Shown here in pieces: positions 1-7,810 of a stretch of 17,152 bases of DNA (its first letter is position 1; each line of letters opens with the position of its first letter). A program made the translations under genes and the position numbers. Source of the DNA: CAYSIX01 sp964431205 (GTDB taxonomy: Bacteria > Planctomycetota > Phycisphaerae > Phycisphaerales > Phycisphaeraceae); NCBI GenBank assembly GCA_964431205.1, contig CAYSIX010000074.1:1-17152 (forward strand), written 5' to 3'. Below the pieces are notes generated by a model. It did not search any database. It saw nothing but the letters and a program-made list of their open reading frames with translations, and was not told the origin of the DNA.

Positions 1-1023
<1,023 letters not shown>

Positions 1024-1060
1024 GGGTGGATGTCTCCGTGGGTAAGCGCGATGCGCGCGG

Positions 1061-1069
1061 AGTGTAGCA
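1061..1069 (-). promoter_or_regulatory. Candidate extended -10 promoter for eno
   Basis: On the minus strand the spacer between rpmH and eno reads TGCTACACT, that is TG-n-TACACT, resembling an extended -10 element. It lies about 40 nt upstream of the enolase ATG. I see no convincing -35 hexamer at 16-18 nt. A start point near 1054 would give a leader of about 30 nt carrying the GGAG ribosome-binding site. This is weak, motif-only evidence. Confidence 0.3.
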
Positions 1070-1178
1070 GATCACACCGCAGATCGGTCTGATCGCGGAA
1101 GAGGCGACGTTGTGAGATGCACCGACGCCGCGGAAAGCGACCGCGCGGCGGCGGGAAGCGATGATGAGGCGACGCCGA

Positions 1179-1325
1179 TCAGTACTTGCGCACGTTGACG
1201 CTGCGGCCCAGGCGGCGCTTGCGGTTGAGGATCTGTCGGCCCTGGCGGGTCCGCATGCGGGCGCGGAAGCCGAACCTGCGGGCGCGCTTCACGAGGCTTC
1301 GTCGCTTGGGGTAGTGCGTGGGCAT
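1179..1325 (-). CDS. rpmH: 50S ribosomal protein L34
   Basis: This 48-residue, strongly basic protein contains the L34 core FGFRARMRTRQGRQILNRKR followed by RLGRS, matching the family pattern (HGFRARMATKNGR..LARRRAKGR in E. coli). L34 is a small structural protein of the large ribosomal subunit. Usual length is 44-48 residues, so the gene is complete. The ATG at 1325 follows the stop codon of the upstream propeller gene by 2 nt, and its GGAG ribosome-binding site lies inside the end of that gene, about 11 nt upstream, which implies translational coupling. In most bacteria rpmH neighbours rnpA and dnaA; here only a 155-nt spacer follows before eno, with no room for rnpA. Identification is secure; the context is odd. 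Confidence 0.97.
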   Translation of the reverse strand: MPTHYPKRRSLVKRARRFGFRARMRTRQGRQILNRKRRLGRSVNVRKY

Positions 1326-1327
1326 GA

Positions 1328-3784
1328 CTAATCGATCTCCACCGGGATGGCCTGATGCAGCACGTTGCCCCGGGCGTCGCGCACACGCAGCGAGATCACG
1401 TGGGCGCCCGCGGGCAAGTCCGGGATGGTAGCGGTCCAGGACTCGGTTGTCGAGTCGAAGATCAGGTCGTCGGGCAGGACGGGTCGAAACTGCTCCCACG
1501 AGTTGAGCGAGTACTCGATCCGCTGGACGGGGGAGAGGGCGTCGCGGGCCCGGGCCTCGACCTCGACCGACCGATCCCGCGTGCGGACCCGCAGGTCCTC
1601 CAGCGTCGGGGGCGTGTTGTCCACCAGCACCGGGTCGCTGACGCGGCTGGCGGAGGCGGCCAGCTCATCGGGGTTGTCCGGCGAGTCGTCGGCGATCACG
1701 CGGAGCAGGTATCGGCCATCGGGCATGTCCCGTGTCTGCCACTCGTAGGACGTATCCTCGAGCTCTTCGGCGCCGGGCAGGAGCAGGTAGCGGTCGGCCT
1801 CGGCCGGCCGGGCCTCGAGCCGGTACCGCAGCGCGTCGCCGTTGGGGTCCTCGGCCTCCCACTCGACGTTCATGATCGTCGAGGGCGGTTCACCTTCCTT
1901 GGGCTCGGGATAGCTGGCGCTGAGCGAGCTGAGGCTCGGCCGCAGGTTCGGGGTCACGTGCGTGGTGGTGACGGCGTCGATGACCGGCGAGGCGTCGTCG
2001 TCGCCGCGTTCGAGCGTGAGGCGGTACTGGAGGAACCGGGCGGGGCGGGTGTCGATCGTGACCTCGCGCGGCTGCAGGGCGGGCAGCTCGTCGTCGGGTT
2101 CCAGCGTGATCGGCGAGCTCCATTCCTGCCAAGGGCCCTGCTCGGGGTCGGCGACGTTGCCCGTGCGCGTCTCGACCTGCACCGAGCTGCCCGGCGGCAG
2201 GCGGAGGGTGAGCGTGAGCCGGCCCCATCGGCTGATCTGCCCGGCGTCGATGATCGGGCCCAGGTAGCTGCCGTCTTCTGCGATCCGCCCGGGCGTGGTC
2301 CGAAGCTCCGCGGGGTTCGCCGTGCCCAGCAGCAGCGTTCCGTCGAGGTCCACGGCCATCGCGGGGACCTGCTCGGCCTCGAGGTCAACCAGCACCGCCG
2401 TCTCTTCGTTGTCCGGGTCCACTCGATAGACCTGGCCCTCGTTGCCGGTCGCCACGAGCAGGGCGTCGCGGAAGCGGATCAGGCGAAGGATCATCACCGA
2501 CTCGCGGAAGACCTCGCTGACGTAGCCCTCGGGGCTGATGCGATAGACGGCGTTGCCTTCCTTGTCCTGGGCGGGGGTGGCGGGAGGCCGGGCGCGACTG
2601 CCCGACGCCGCCTGCGGACGGGCGCGACCCCCCATCGAACCGACCTGCATTCGGCCTTGCTCACGCGCCTCGATCAGACGCGCCCGCACGGTCTCACGCA
2701 ACTCGTCGTACTGTGCCGGGGTCGGCTCGGCCTGCGCGTCCGTCTCGGCCTGCGCGTCCGCTTCCGCCGCTGCCACGGCGTCGGCAGCATCCACGGCGGA
2801 AGGCTCCGCTTCCGCGTCGTTGCTGCCGTCGTGCTCGGCCATCGGGTCTTCCTCCGGCGGGGTGCCGGGCACGTCGCCGGGCGGCTGCTCGCCCTCGCCG
2901 GGTGCGCCGTCGCCCTCTTCTTCGGGGCGGCCGCGTTGCTCCTCTTCGGCGTCTTCCATCCGGCCGGGCCGCGCCTGGTTCGCGTCCGCCGTGCCCACGT
3001 ACAGCGTCCCGTCCGGTTCCACGAGCAGGGCGCCGATCTCCGGCTCGGCCGCGTCGTACACCACGCTCACCGCCGCCTCGTCGCCGTCGACCTCCAGGCG
3101 GTACACCAGCCCGTCCGTGTCCGTCCCCGCGTAGACCACGCTGGCCTCGTTGTCCAACGCCAGGCACAGCGCGTTCGACTGACCCGCGTCGTAAAGCGTC
3201 GTGATGCCCGGGTGGTCTTCGCCGTCGGCGTCCAGTTGCTCGGGGTCCACCAGCAGCACGCGACCGTCCGTGCCCGTGGCCAGCACCAGCCGGCCGTCGG
3301 CCAGCTCCACCGCGTCCCACACGTACCGCACTTGCTCCGGCAGCGTCGTCAGCTCCGTCAGCTCCTCGCCGTCCCAGATCGCCAGGCGGCTCGGCGTCCC
3401 GCTGATCGCCACCAGCAGCTTCCCGTCGTAAGGCAACAGCGCGAACGCCTGCTCGCCCTCGAGCGTCGCGATCGTCTCGATCTGCTCATCCCGCAGGCGC
3501 AGGAGCTTGCCCTCGGCCCCGGCCGCCACGATCAGCGACTCGCCCAGACGCTCGACGTCGAACACGATCGACGCGTGCTCGGTCAGCTCGGCCAGCGTCG
3601 TCGTGTCCACCGCCAGCTTGATGTCGCCGAGGTTCGTGACGATCGTGCCGTCGGTCTGGCCGTTCTCGAAGTCCGCCTCGGTCGTGTGAGAGACGGTCAC
3701 GGGGCGCACGGCCTGCGCCGGCGTCGCGGCCAGCGCCGCCGTCAACAGACCCACGCCGACCCACGCTCGACTCCAATCGTTCAT
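1328..3784 (-). CDS. Exported beta-propeller protein with acidic linker and C-terminal Ig-like domains
   Basis: The 818-residue product starts MNDWSRAWVGVGLLTAALAA and has a signal peptide with likely cleavage after AQA (residue 25). Residues ~70-270 contain repeated propeller-like strands (for example GRLVLATGTDGRVLLVDP, DGTLYVGTA). A low-complexity Glu/Asp/Ala/Pro-rich linker runs about 273-410, then more blades follow (NAVYRISPEGYV, DALLVATGNEGQVYRVDP) to about residue 505. The rest resembles Ig/FN3-like modules, including VEWEAEDPNGDALRYR and VDNTPPTLEDLRV. No catalytic motif was recognised. The start at 3784 is preferred over the two ATGs at 3802/3799 because GAGGAA lies 8 nt upstream of it. 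The gene is 69 nt downstream of the S55 peptidase gene and 2 nt upstream of rpmH. It probably acts in the periplasm or at the cell surface; its function is unknown. Confidence 0.85.
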   Translation of the reverse strand: MNDWSRAWVGVGLLTAALAATPAQAVRPVTVSHTTEADFENGQTDGTIVTNLGDIKLAVDTTTLAELTEHASIVFDVERLGESLIVAAGAEGKLLRLRDEQIETIATLEGEQAFALLPYDGKLLVAISGTPSRLAIWDGEELTELTTLPEQVRYVWDAVELADGRLVLATGTDGRVLLVDPEQLDADGEDHPGITTLYDAGQSNALCLALDNEASVVYAGTDTDGLVYRLEVDGDEAAVSVVYDAAEPEIGALLVEPDGTLYVGTADANQARPGRMEDAEEEQRGRPEEEGDGAPGEGEQPPGDVPGTPPEEDPMAEHDGSNDAEAEPSAVDAADAVAAAEADAQAETDAQAEPTPAQYDELRETVRARLIEAREQGRMQVGSMGGRARPQAASGSRARPPATPAQDKEGNAVYRISPEGYVSEVFRESVMILRLIRFRDALLVATGNEGQVYRVDPDNEETAVLVDLEAEQVPAMAVDLDGTLLLGTANPAELRTTPGRIAEDGSYLGPIIDAGQISRWGRLTLTLRLPPGSSVQVETRTGNVADPEQGPWQEWSSPITLEPDDELPALQPREVTIDTRPARFLQYRLTLERGDDDASPVIDAVTTTHVTPNLRPSLSSLSASYPEPKEGEPPSTIMNVEWEAEDPNGDALRYRLEARPAEADRYLLLPGAEELEDTSYEWQTRDMPDGRYLLRVIADDSPDNPDELAASASRVSDPVLVDNTPPTLEDLRVRTRDRSVEVEARARDALSPVQRIEYSLNSWEQFRPVLPDDLIFDSTTESWTATIPDLPAGAHVISLRVRDARGNVLHQAIPVEID
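2726..2760. repeat. Two-copy 18-bp tandem repeat within the acidic linker
   Basis: CTCGGCCTGCGCGTCCG occurs at 2726-2742 and again at 2744-2760, a period of 18 bp. On the coding (minus) strand this encodes a duplicated Asp/Ala/Gln/Ala/Glu hexapeptide in the disordered linker of the propeller protein. The repeat keeps the frame and is likely a slippage product. Confidence 0.8.
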
Positions 3785-3853
3785 GCGCCAGTTCCTCATC
3801 ATCGGTTTGGTCGTGGTCGCGGTCGTCGCCGCCGGTCCGCGGGCCGGGCCGGC

Positions 3854-5908
3854 TCAGGGGCGACCGTTCGATGCCTGCTCGGCCGGGGTCACCTGTACCC
3901 GACGGTCCTTGCGCACGCTCACGAGGAAGCTCCACTGGCCCTGCGGCACGTACCCGGTGTCCACCGAGGCCTCGAGCGTTTCCATGAACGGCGTGGCGGC
4001 GCTGCTGACCGGCGCGGCCAGGATCGCCGCCCGGCTCGACGGCAGCCGCGGCATCGCCTCCCGCCCGATCGCCACCCCCTGACGCTGGACCTGCAGCACC
4101 GCGTACATCCTCGTCGTCTCGATCGACTGCATCCGCCGCATCAGGTCCACCACGTCCTCGACGTCCTCGGTCAGAAACAGGTACGGCCGGTTCGCGAACG
4201 TCAGGCTCAGGTAACCGTTCGGGTCGGTCAGCACCAGCTCGTAGTCGCCCTCGGGCGTGTCGGGCGGGATGCGGATCGACAGGCGGTGACGGTCCACCGG
4301 CTTCTCGTACGGACGGATCTCAAGCGTCACGCCCAGCTCTTGCCCGGGCGCGACGATCGCGTGATCGAGCCGCGCATCGGTCAGCACCGCCGCGGCCGAC
4401 TCGGCCTCGACCGTCGCGTCCAGCTCGACCGACTCGATCTTCAGCGGCTCGAACGGGTTGTTCATCAGCGTGCTGATCAGCGGCATCAGGTCGAAGACGA
4501 TCTCGAACCCGCCGGCGTCGGCGTAGGTCGAGTCGATCGCCACCTCGTGCCCGCCGCTCATCGCCACCCGGCCCTGCACGCGCATCGTGTTGTGCATCGG
4601 CAGGCCCTGCTCGGCGGTGATGCTGCGGATCGCCAGGATCGCCGCGATCGTCGAGGACATCGACGGCTCGTGCACGATCTGGTAGCGGTAGCTCTTCTCG
4701 GGCATGCCCGGCAGGGCGACGCGGATCGACATCGGCGAGGTCTCGAACCGCTGACCCGCCGTCCCCGCCACCCCGCCGCTCTCGTCCCGCAGCAGCGTCC
4801 CCTGCACCGCCAGCGTGTCGCTGAGCTTGAAGCTCATGCTCCGAAGCGGCACCAGAAAATGCGTGTACCCCGTCGCCATCGGCAACGCCGCGTCCCCCTC
4901 GCTGAAAAACGCGTGCCCGAAGCCCAGCACCGAACCGTCCGGCAGCACGTCCGTCACCGTCCCCGTCGCCGCCAGCGTCACGTCCCCGAACGCCAGCGGC
5001 ACCGCGAGCACGCTGCCCGGCTCCAGCGCCACCCTGTCGGCGTCCACCGACGACGGCGGCATCGCCCCGACCAGCTCACCGCCGCCGGCCCGCGGCGCCA
5101 CGCCCAGCGGCTCCAGCACCGGCGCGAACCACTCGGCCAACGCCGACGAGCCGACCGACATCGGTAGCGCCATCGGCTCGACCGTTCGGCCCGCCCGGCC
5201 CGGCACCGTCGCCACTGCCTCGGCCGTCGCTTGCGGCATCGCCGCACCGTCCGCGTTTCCCCGTCGGCGGGCGTGGTCGGTCAGGATCCGCTTCGCCACC
5301 GCCACCCGCTGCACCCCGATCGCCGCGGCGCCCCGCGCCGTCGCCACCCGCTCCAGCCGCTCCAGCACCTCGGCCATCCGCCGCGGCGACGCGCCCGGGC
5401 CGCGTGCCTCGCCCGGCGGGTCCTCGGCGGTCCGCTCGATCGCCCGGCCGGCGATCGGCCGCATCTGCTCGATCGGCTGCACCCCCGCCAGGCACTGCAG
5501 CGACCCGCCGTACCCGAACGCGAATGCCCCGATCAGACGCCCGCCCTCGCCCAGCTCCCGCGGCTCGTCGTCCGCCCACAGATAGATCGGCGAGCCCGAC
5601 ATCCCCTGCACCGGGCCCGACTCGATCAGCCGCGGGTCCGTGCAGCGCACCCAGATCACCGCGCGCTGCGGCGAGCTGCTGCGCACGATGCTCAGCACCT
5701 CGACCGGGAACGGCTCGATCGTGTCGCCGGCCAGGACCGTCAGCCCGTATCCCTTCATGCCCACGCGCACGTCGTCCAGCGGCAGGATCGGCGCCGGTCG
5801 GTCGGGCACGCGGATCTGGGGGGAGGGGCGGTCGTCCGCGGCGGCGCCGGCGGCCATCCGCCCCGCGAAGAGTACGAGCAAAACCACAACACACAGGGGG
5901 CGGCTCAT
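3854..5908 (-). CDS. SpoIVB-type S55 peptidase-like exported protein
   Basis: The 684-residue product begins MSRPLCVVVLLVLFAG, a signal peptide or membrane anchor. LDDVRVGMKGYGLTVLAGDT (residues ~45-64) matches the segment seen in SpoIVB peptidase S55 proteins. ESGPVQGMSGSPIYL (about 96-110) contains the GMSGSP motif with the candidate nucleophilic serine, and VLGFGHAFFSEG (about 327-338) contains a candidate histidine. Family members are serine peptidases, SpoIVB itself being a sporulation-signalling protease; activity of this type of homologue is not established. C-terminal residues ~500-600 look like an extracytoplasmic beta domain. The ATG at 5908 is chosen over a TTG at 5917; its ribosome-binding site is weak, and a candidate promoter sits so close that the transcript may be nearly leaderless. 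It is first in the run S55-propeller-rpmH. Confidence 0.85.
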   Translation of the reverse strand: MSRPLCVVVLLVLFAGRMAAGAAADDRPSPQIRVPDRPAPILPLDDVRVGMKGYGLTVLAGDTIEPFPVEVLSIVRSSSPQRAVIWVRCTDPRLIESGPVQGMSGSPIYLWADDEPRELGEGGRLIGAFAFGYGGSLQCLAGVQPIEQMRPIAGRAIERTAEDPPGEARGPGASPRRMAEVLERLERVATARGAAAIGVQRVAVAKRILTDHARRRGNADGAAMPQATAEAVATVPGRAGRTVEPMALPMSVGSSALAEWFAPVLEPLGVAPRAGGGELVGAMPPSSVDADRVALEPGSVLAVPLAFGDVTLAATGTVTDVLPDGSVLGFGHAFFSEGDAALPMATGYTHFLVPLRSMSFKLSDTLAVQGTLLRDESGGVAGTAGQRFETSPMSIRVALPGMPEKSYRYQIVHEPSMSSTIAAILAIRSITAEQGLPMHNTMRVQGRVAMSGGHEVAIDSTYADAGGFEIVFDLMPLISTLMNNPFEPLKIESVELDATVEAESAAAVLTDARLDHAIVAPGQELGVTLEIRPYEKPVDRHRLSIRIPPDTPEGDYELVLTDPNGYLSLTFANRPYLFLTEDVEDVVDLMRRMQSIETTRMYAVLQVQRQGVAIGREAMPRLPSSRAAILAAPVSSAATPFMETLEASVDTGYVPQGQWSFLVSVRKDRRVQVTPAEQASNGRP

Positions 5909-5917
5909 GAGCGGCAA

Positions 5918-5946
5918 AGCCTATCCGCCCCGCGGAACGTTGACAA
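5918..5946 (-). promoter_or_regulatory. Candidate sigma-70-type promoter of the S55 peptidase gene
   Basis: The minus strand reads TTGTCA (complement of 5941-5946), 17 nt, then TAGGCT (complement of 5918-5923). The start point would fall near 5911, about 3 nt before the ATG at 5908. The -35 match is good (5 of 6) but the -10 match is poor (3 of 6, including the key A2 and T6). The -35 overlaps the -35 of the divergent rnc promoter. Confidence 0.35.
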
Positions 5947-5968
5947 GCCCGACGGCACGTCCGATACT
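5940..5968 (+). promoter_or_regulatory. Candidate sigma-70-type promoter of rnc
   Basis: A perfect -35 TTGACA (5940-5945), exactly 17 nt of spacer, and a -10 GATACT (5963-5968) lie on the plus strand in the divergent intergenic region. The predicted start near 5975 would give a leader of about 125 nt before the RNase III ATG. In DNA this GC-rich such a match is unlikely to be chance, but it rests on motif alone. Confidence 0.55.
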
Positions 5969-6100
5969 CGAACGGTCGATCGCTGCCGCCGCGGCGCGGT
6001 GGGTCGGACCATCGACGCCGCCCCGGCACCGATCCAAAACTGTCGCCTCGCCCGCGACACGGGCGAATCCGTTCGGGTTGGAACGGTGACGGGCCCTGTC

Positions 6101-6865
6101 ATGCTCGATCGTGCCGCCGACATCCTCGGTTACCGGTTCCGCGATCCCGCCCTGCTGGACGAGGCGCTGACCCACGCGTCCATCGCCGGCCACCGCCTCA
6201 AGAGCAACGAGCGCATGGAGTTCCTCGGCGACGCCATCCTCGGCTTCGTCGTCTGCGAGTACCTCTACACCGCTTTCCCCAACCTGCTCGAGGGCGACCT
6301 GACCAAGATCAAGAGCGCCGTGGTCAGCCGACGCGTCTGCGCCAAGATCAGCCGTCAGCTCGACCTGGCCGACATGCTCAACCTCGGCAAGGGCATGACC
6401 GGACGCCCGGGCCTGCCCAGCAGCGTCGCCGCCGCCGTCTTCGAGTCCATCATCGCCGCGATCTACCTCGACGGCGGGATCGACCCCGCCCGCCAGTTCA
6501 TTCTCCGTCACATGAAGCCGTTCATTGACGAGGCCGAGGCCTCCGCCCACCAGCAGAACTTCAAGAGCGTCCTCCAGCAGTACGCCCAGCGTCACCTGCC
6601 GGGCAATCCCGCCTACATGCTCCTGGACGAAAAAGGCCCGGACCACTCCAAGTGCTTCGAGGTCTGCGTCGAGCTGGACGGCCGGCGTTTCAGCGCCGCC
6701 TGGGCCAGCTCCAAGAAGGAAGCGGAGCAAAAAGCCGCGCTGCTGGCGCTCAGCGAGCTCGGCCTCGTCGAGATCTCCGCCGACGATCAGGTGCGTCTGA
6801 CCTCCCGCACGCTGGAGCGGATCACGCTCGAGGCGCCCGCGACCGACGACGCGGACGAGGCCTGA
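6101..6865 (+). CDS. rnc: Ribonuclease III
   Basis: RNase III cleaves double-stranded RNA, processing rRNA precursors and regulating mRNAs in the cytoplasm. The 254-residue product has the signature NERMEFLGDAILG (residues 36-48) with E37, E40 and D44, then E64 in EGD and E115 in VFES. A C-terminal double-stranded RNA-binding domain spans about 153-222 (KSVLQQYAQ, KKEAEQKAALLALSEL). Length is normal (E. coli 226) plus a short acidic tail. By alignment with E. coli, the position of metal-ligand D114 is A112 here (AAAVFES for ADTVEA). The ATG at 6101 has no clear ribosome-binding site; an in-frame GTG at 6086 is an alternative. The upstream frame remains open far to the left, which appears accidental. 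The gene is expressed away from the S55 gene from its own candidate promoter. Confidence 0.95.
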   Translation: MLDRAADILGYRFRDPALLDEALTHASIAGHRLKSNERMEFLGDAILGFVVCEYLYTAFPNLLEGDLTKIKSAVVSRRVCAKISRQLDLADMLNLGKGMTGRPGLPSSVAAAVFESIIAAIYLDGGIDPARQFILRHMKPFIDEAEASAHQQNFKSVLQQYAQRHLPGNPAYMLLDEKGPDHSKCFEVCVELDGRRFSAAWASSKKEAEQKAALLALSELGLVEISADDQVRLTSRTLERITLEAPATDDADEA

Positions 6866-6914
6866 CCGATCCGCGGGGGCCCTTCAGCCGGACCGTCCGC
6901 CTCTCTCAACCGTT

Positions 6915-6932
6915 GCGCGGCGTCGGCCGCGC
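6915..6932 (+). terminator. Candidate hairpin terminator downstream of rnc
   Basis: GCGCGGC-GTCG-GCCGCGC is a perfect 7-bp all-GC stem with a 4-nt loop, 50 nt after the rnc stop codon. No T-tract follows, so it is not a textbook intrinsic terminator, though GC-rich bacteria often lack one. Confidence 0.35.
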
Positions 6933-7018
6933 GATGACCGCACAACGTCGCGGTGGCGCGCCTTCCCCGCGGACACTGACGCGCCCCGCGCGCCGCCCGT
7001 GGCATCGCGAGGCGGGGA

Positions 7019-7049
7019 GGTTGAACACAACCATCGCGCCCGAGCGATG
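7019..7049. repeat. Two adjacent short hairpins in the convergent rnc/DUF2934 spacer
   Basis: GGTTG-AACA-CAACC (7019-7032) and CATCGC-GCCCGA-GCGATG (7032-7049) are perfect inverted repeats placed back to back and sharing base 7032. They sit between two converging genes and could contribute to termination from either side. Nothing else was recognised in 6866-7117. Confidence 0.4.
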
Positions 7050-7070
7050 ACAAGTCGTCGCGCGGTGGAA

Positions 7071-7087
7071 GCTGACACGCGGTCAGC
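7071..7087 (-). terminator. Candidate hairpin terminator of the DUF2934 gene
   Basis: GCTGAC-ACGCG-GTCAGC is a perfect 6-bp stem with a 5-nt loop. On the minus strand it lies about 31 nt after the stop codon of the DUF2934 gene, and the stem is followed there by only TTCC. The T-tract is weak. Confidence 0.35.
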
Positions 7088-7117
7088 GCCGTCGGCCGGC
7101 CGTGTGGCGCGCGATGC

Positions 7118-7474
7118 TCAGCGCTGGCTGTGGCGTCGCTGGGCCTGGTAGAGCAGCTCGCACTGGGCCTCGGCCTCGCGCCAGTTTTCCTCGTCGAGAC
7201 CGCTGGGGCATCCCTTGGCCTGCCAGATGAAGTAGGCGCGTTCGGCGATCTGGTCCCACGACGGGCCGTACCGCTTGGCCGCCGGCTTGCCGGGGTTGGC
7301 CGTCGGCGTCGCTGTGGCGGCCGCGGCCTTGCCGTTGCCGCGGGCCTTCTGGTTGGCCGGCGCCTTGGCCGCCGTTGCCTTGGCGGTCGCCGCCGCGGGT
7401 TTGCCCGCCTTCTTCGACTTGGACTTGGTCGAGGCGGAAGCCTTCAGTGCGGAACTTGTGGATCGGGTGGCCAT
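7118..7474 (-). CDS. Small basic protein: histone-H1-like Lys/Ala tail plus DUF2934 domain
   Basis: The 118-residue protein has two parts. Residues 1-68 are almost entirely Ala, Lys, Ser, Thr and Pro (KSKSKKAGKPAAATAKAT), resembling the disordered tail of bacterial histone-H1-like proteins. Residues ~70-110 (IAERAYFIWQAKGCPSGLDEENWREAE) match the short DUF2934 domain, whose function is unknown. The basic tail suggests binding to DNA or RNA; this is inference from composition. The ATG at 7474 is supported by AAAGGA (complement of 7485-7490) about 10 nt upstream. No signal peptide or membrane segment was seen. It appears monocistronic, convergent with rnc. Confidence 0.85.
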   Translation of the reverse strand: MATRSTSSALKASASTKSKSKKAGKPAAATAKATAAKAPANQKARGNGKAAAATATPTANPGKPAAKRYGPSWDQIAERAYFIWQAKGCPSGLDEENWREAEAQCELLYQAQRRHSQR

Positions 7475-7810
7475 GGTCAGAGCATCCTTTCTCTTTGGGT
7501 TGCTGGCCCCGACGCGGGCGCGTCGATAAGCCTTGTCATCCTTACGTCCTGTTCTCGCCTCCGGTGACCTTTTCCCATCTTACCACGACGGGCTTCGGCC
7601 GTGTCCAGCACCAGGGTGAATTTCGCGCGAATCGCACGCGCCGCCGCCCGCATGGGGTTGTCCCCATCGCTGCCGCGACGTGACACAGCTTTGCAAACCG
7701 CGCGCCACGCCTCCCGCCCGGCTTCACCGGCCGGGAACGACGACCGCCGTCGCCATCTGCAACGTCACCCTGCCCGCACGCGCCGCACTTTGCGCCGATG
7801 CGCAGCAGCG
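7475..7810. other. 336-bp intergenic region between the DUF2934 and bcp genes
   Basis: No convincing gene was found. Seen here are a GACGCG-GG-CGCGTC palindrome (7510-7523) in the likely leader of the DUF2934 gene, a candidate promoter (7577-7607), a perfect ATGGGG-TTGT-CCCCAT hairpin (7652-7667), and a CCCGGC-7 nt-GCCGGG hairpin (7717-7735). The last lies 76-94 nt past the bcp stop codon and may help terminate it; it lacks a T-tract. Confidence 0.5.
7577..7607 (-). promoter_or_regulatory. Weak candidate promoter of the DUF2934 gene
   Basis: The minus strand has TGGACA (complement of 7602-7607), 19 nt, then TAAGAT (complement of 7577-7582). The hexamers are fair matches but the spacing is 1-2 nt longer than usual. 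The start point would be about 95 nt upstream of the ATG. Confidence 0.25.

Noticed and set aside
1355..5167. A 1270-codon open frame on the plus strand, antisense to the propeller and S55 genes
   Set aside because: It is Arg/His/Gly/Val-rich, has no recognisable domain, and lies opposite two genes with clear domains. In DNA of about 70% GC, stops are rare on the complement of well-biased codons.
5231..6100. N-terminal extension of RNase III back to 5231
   Set aside because: The frame is open but crosses the S55 gene and the promoter region; the RNase III domain starts normally at about residue 4 from the ATG at 6101.
7477..7686. A 69-codon minus-strand frame (GTG start) between bcp and the DUF2934 gene
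   Set aside because: No family resemblance, no good ribosome-binding site, and it runs over the likely promoter and leader of the DUF2934 gene.
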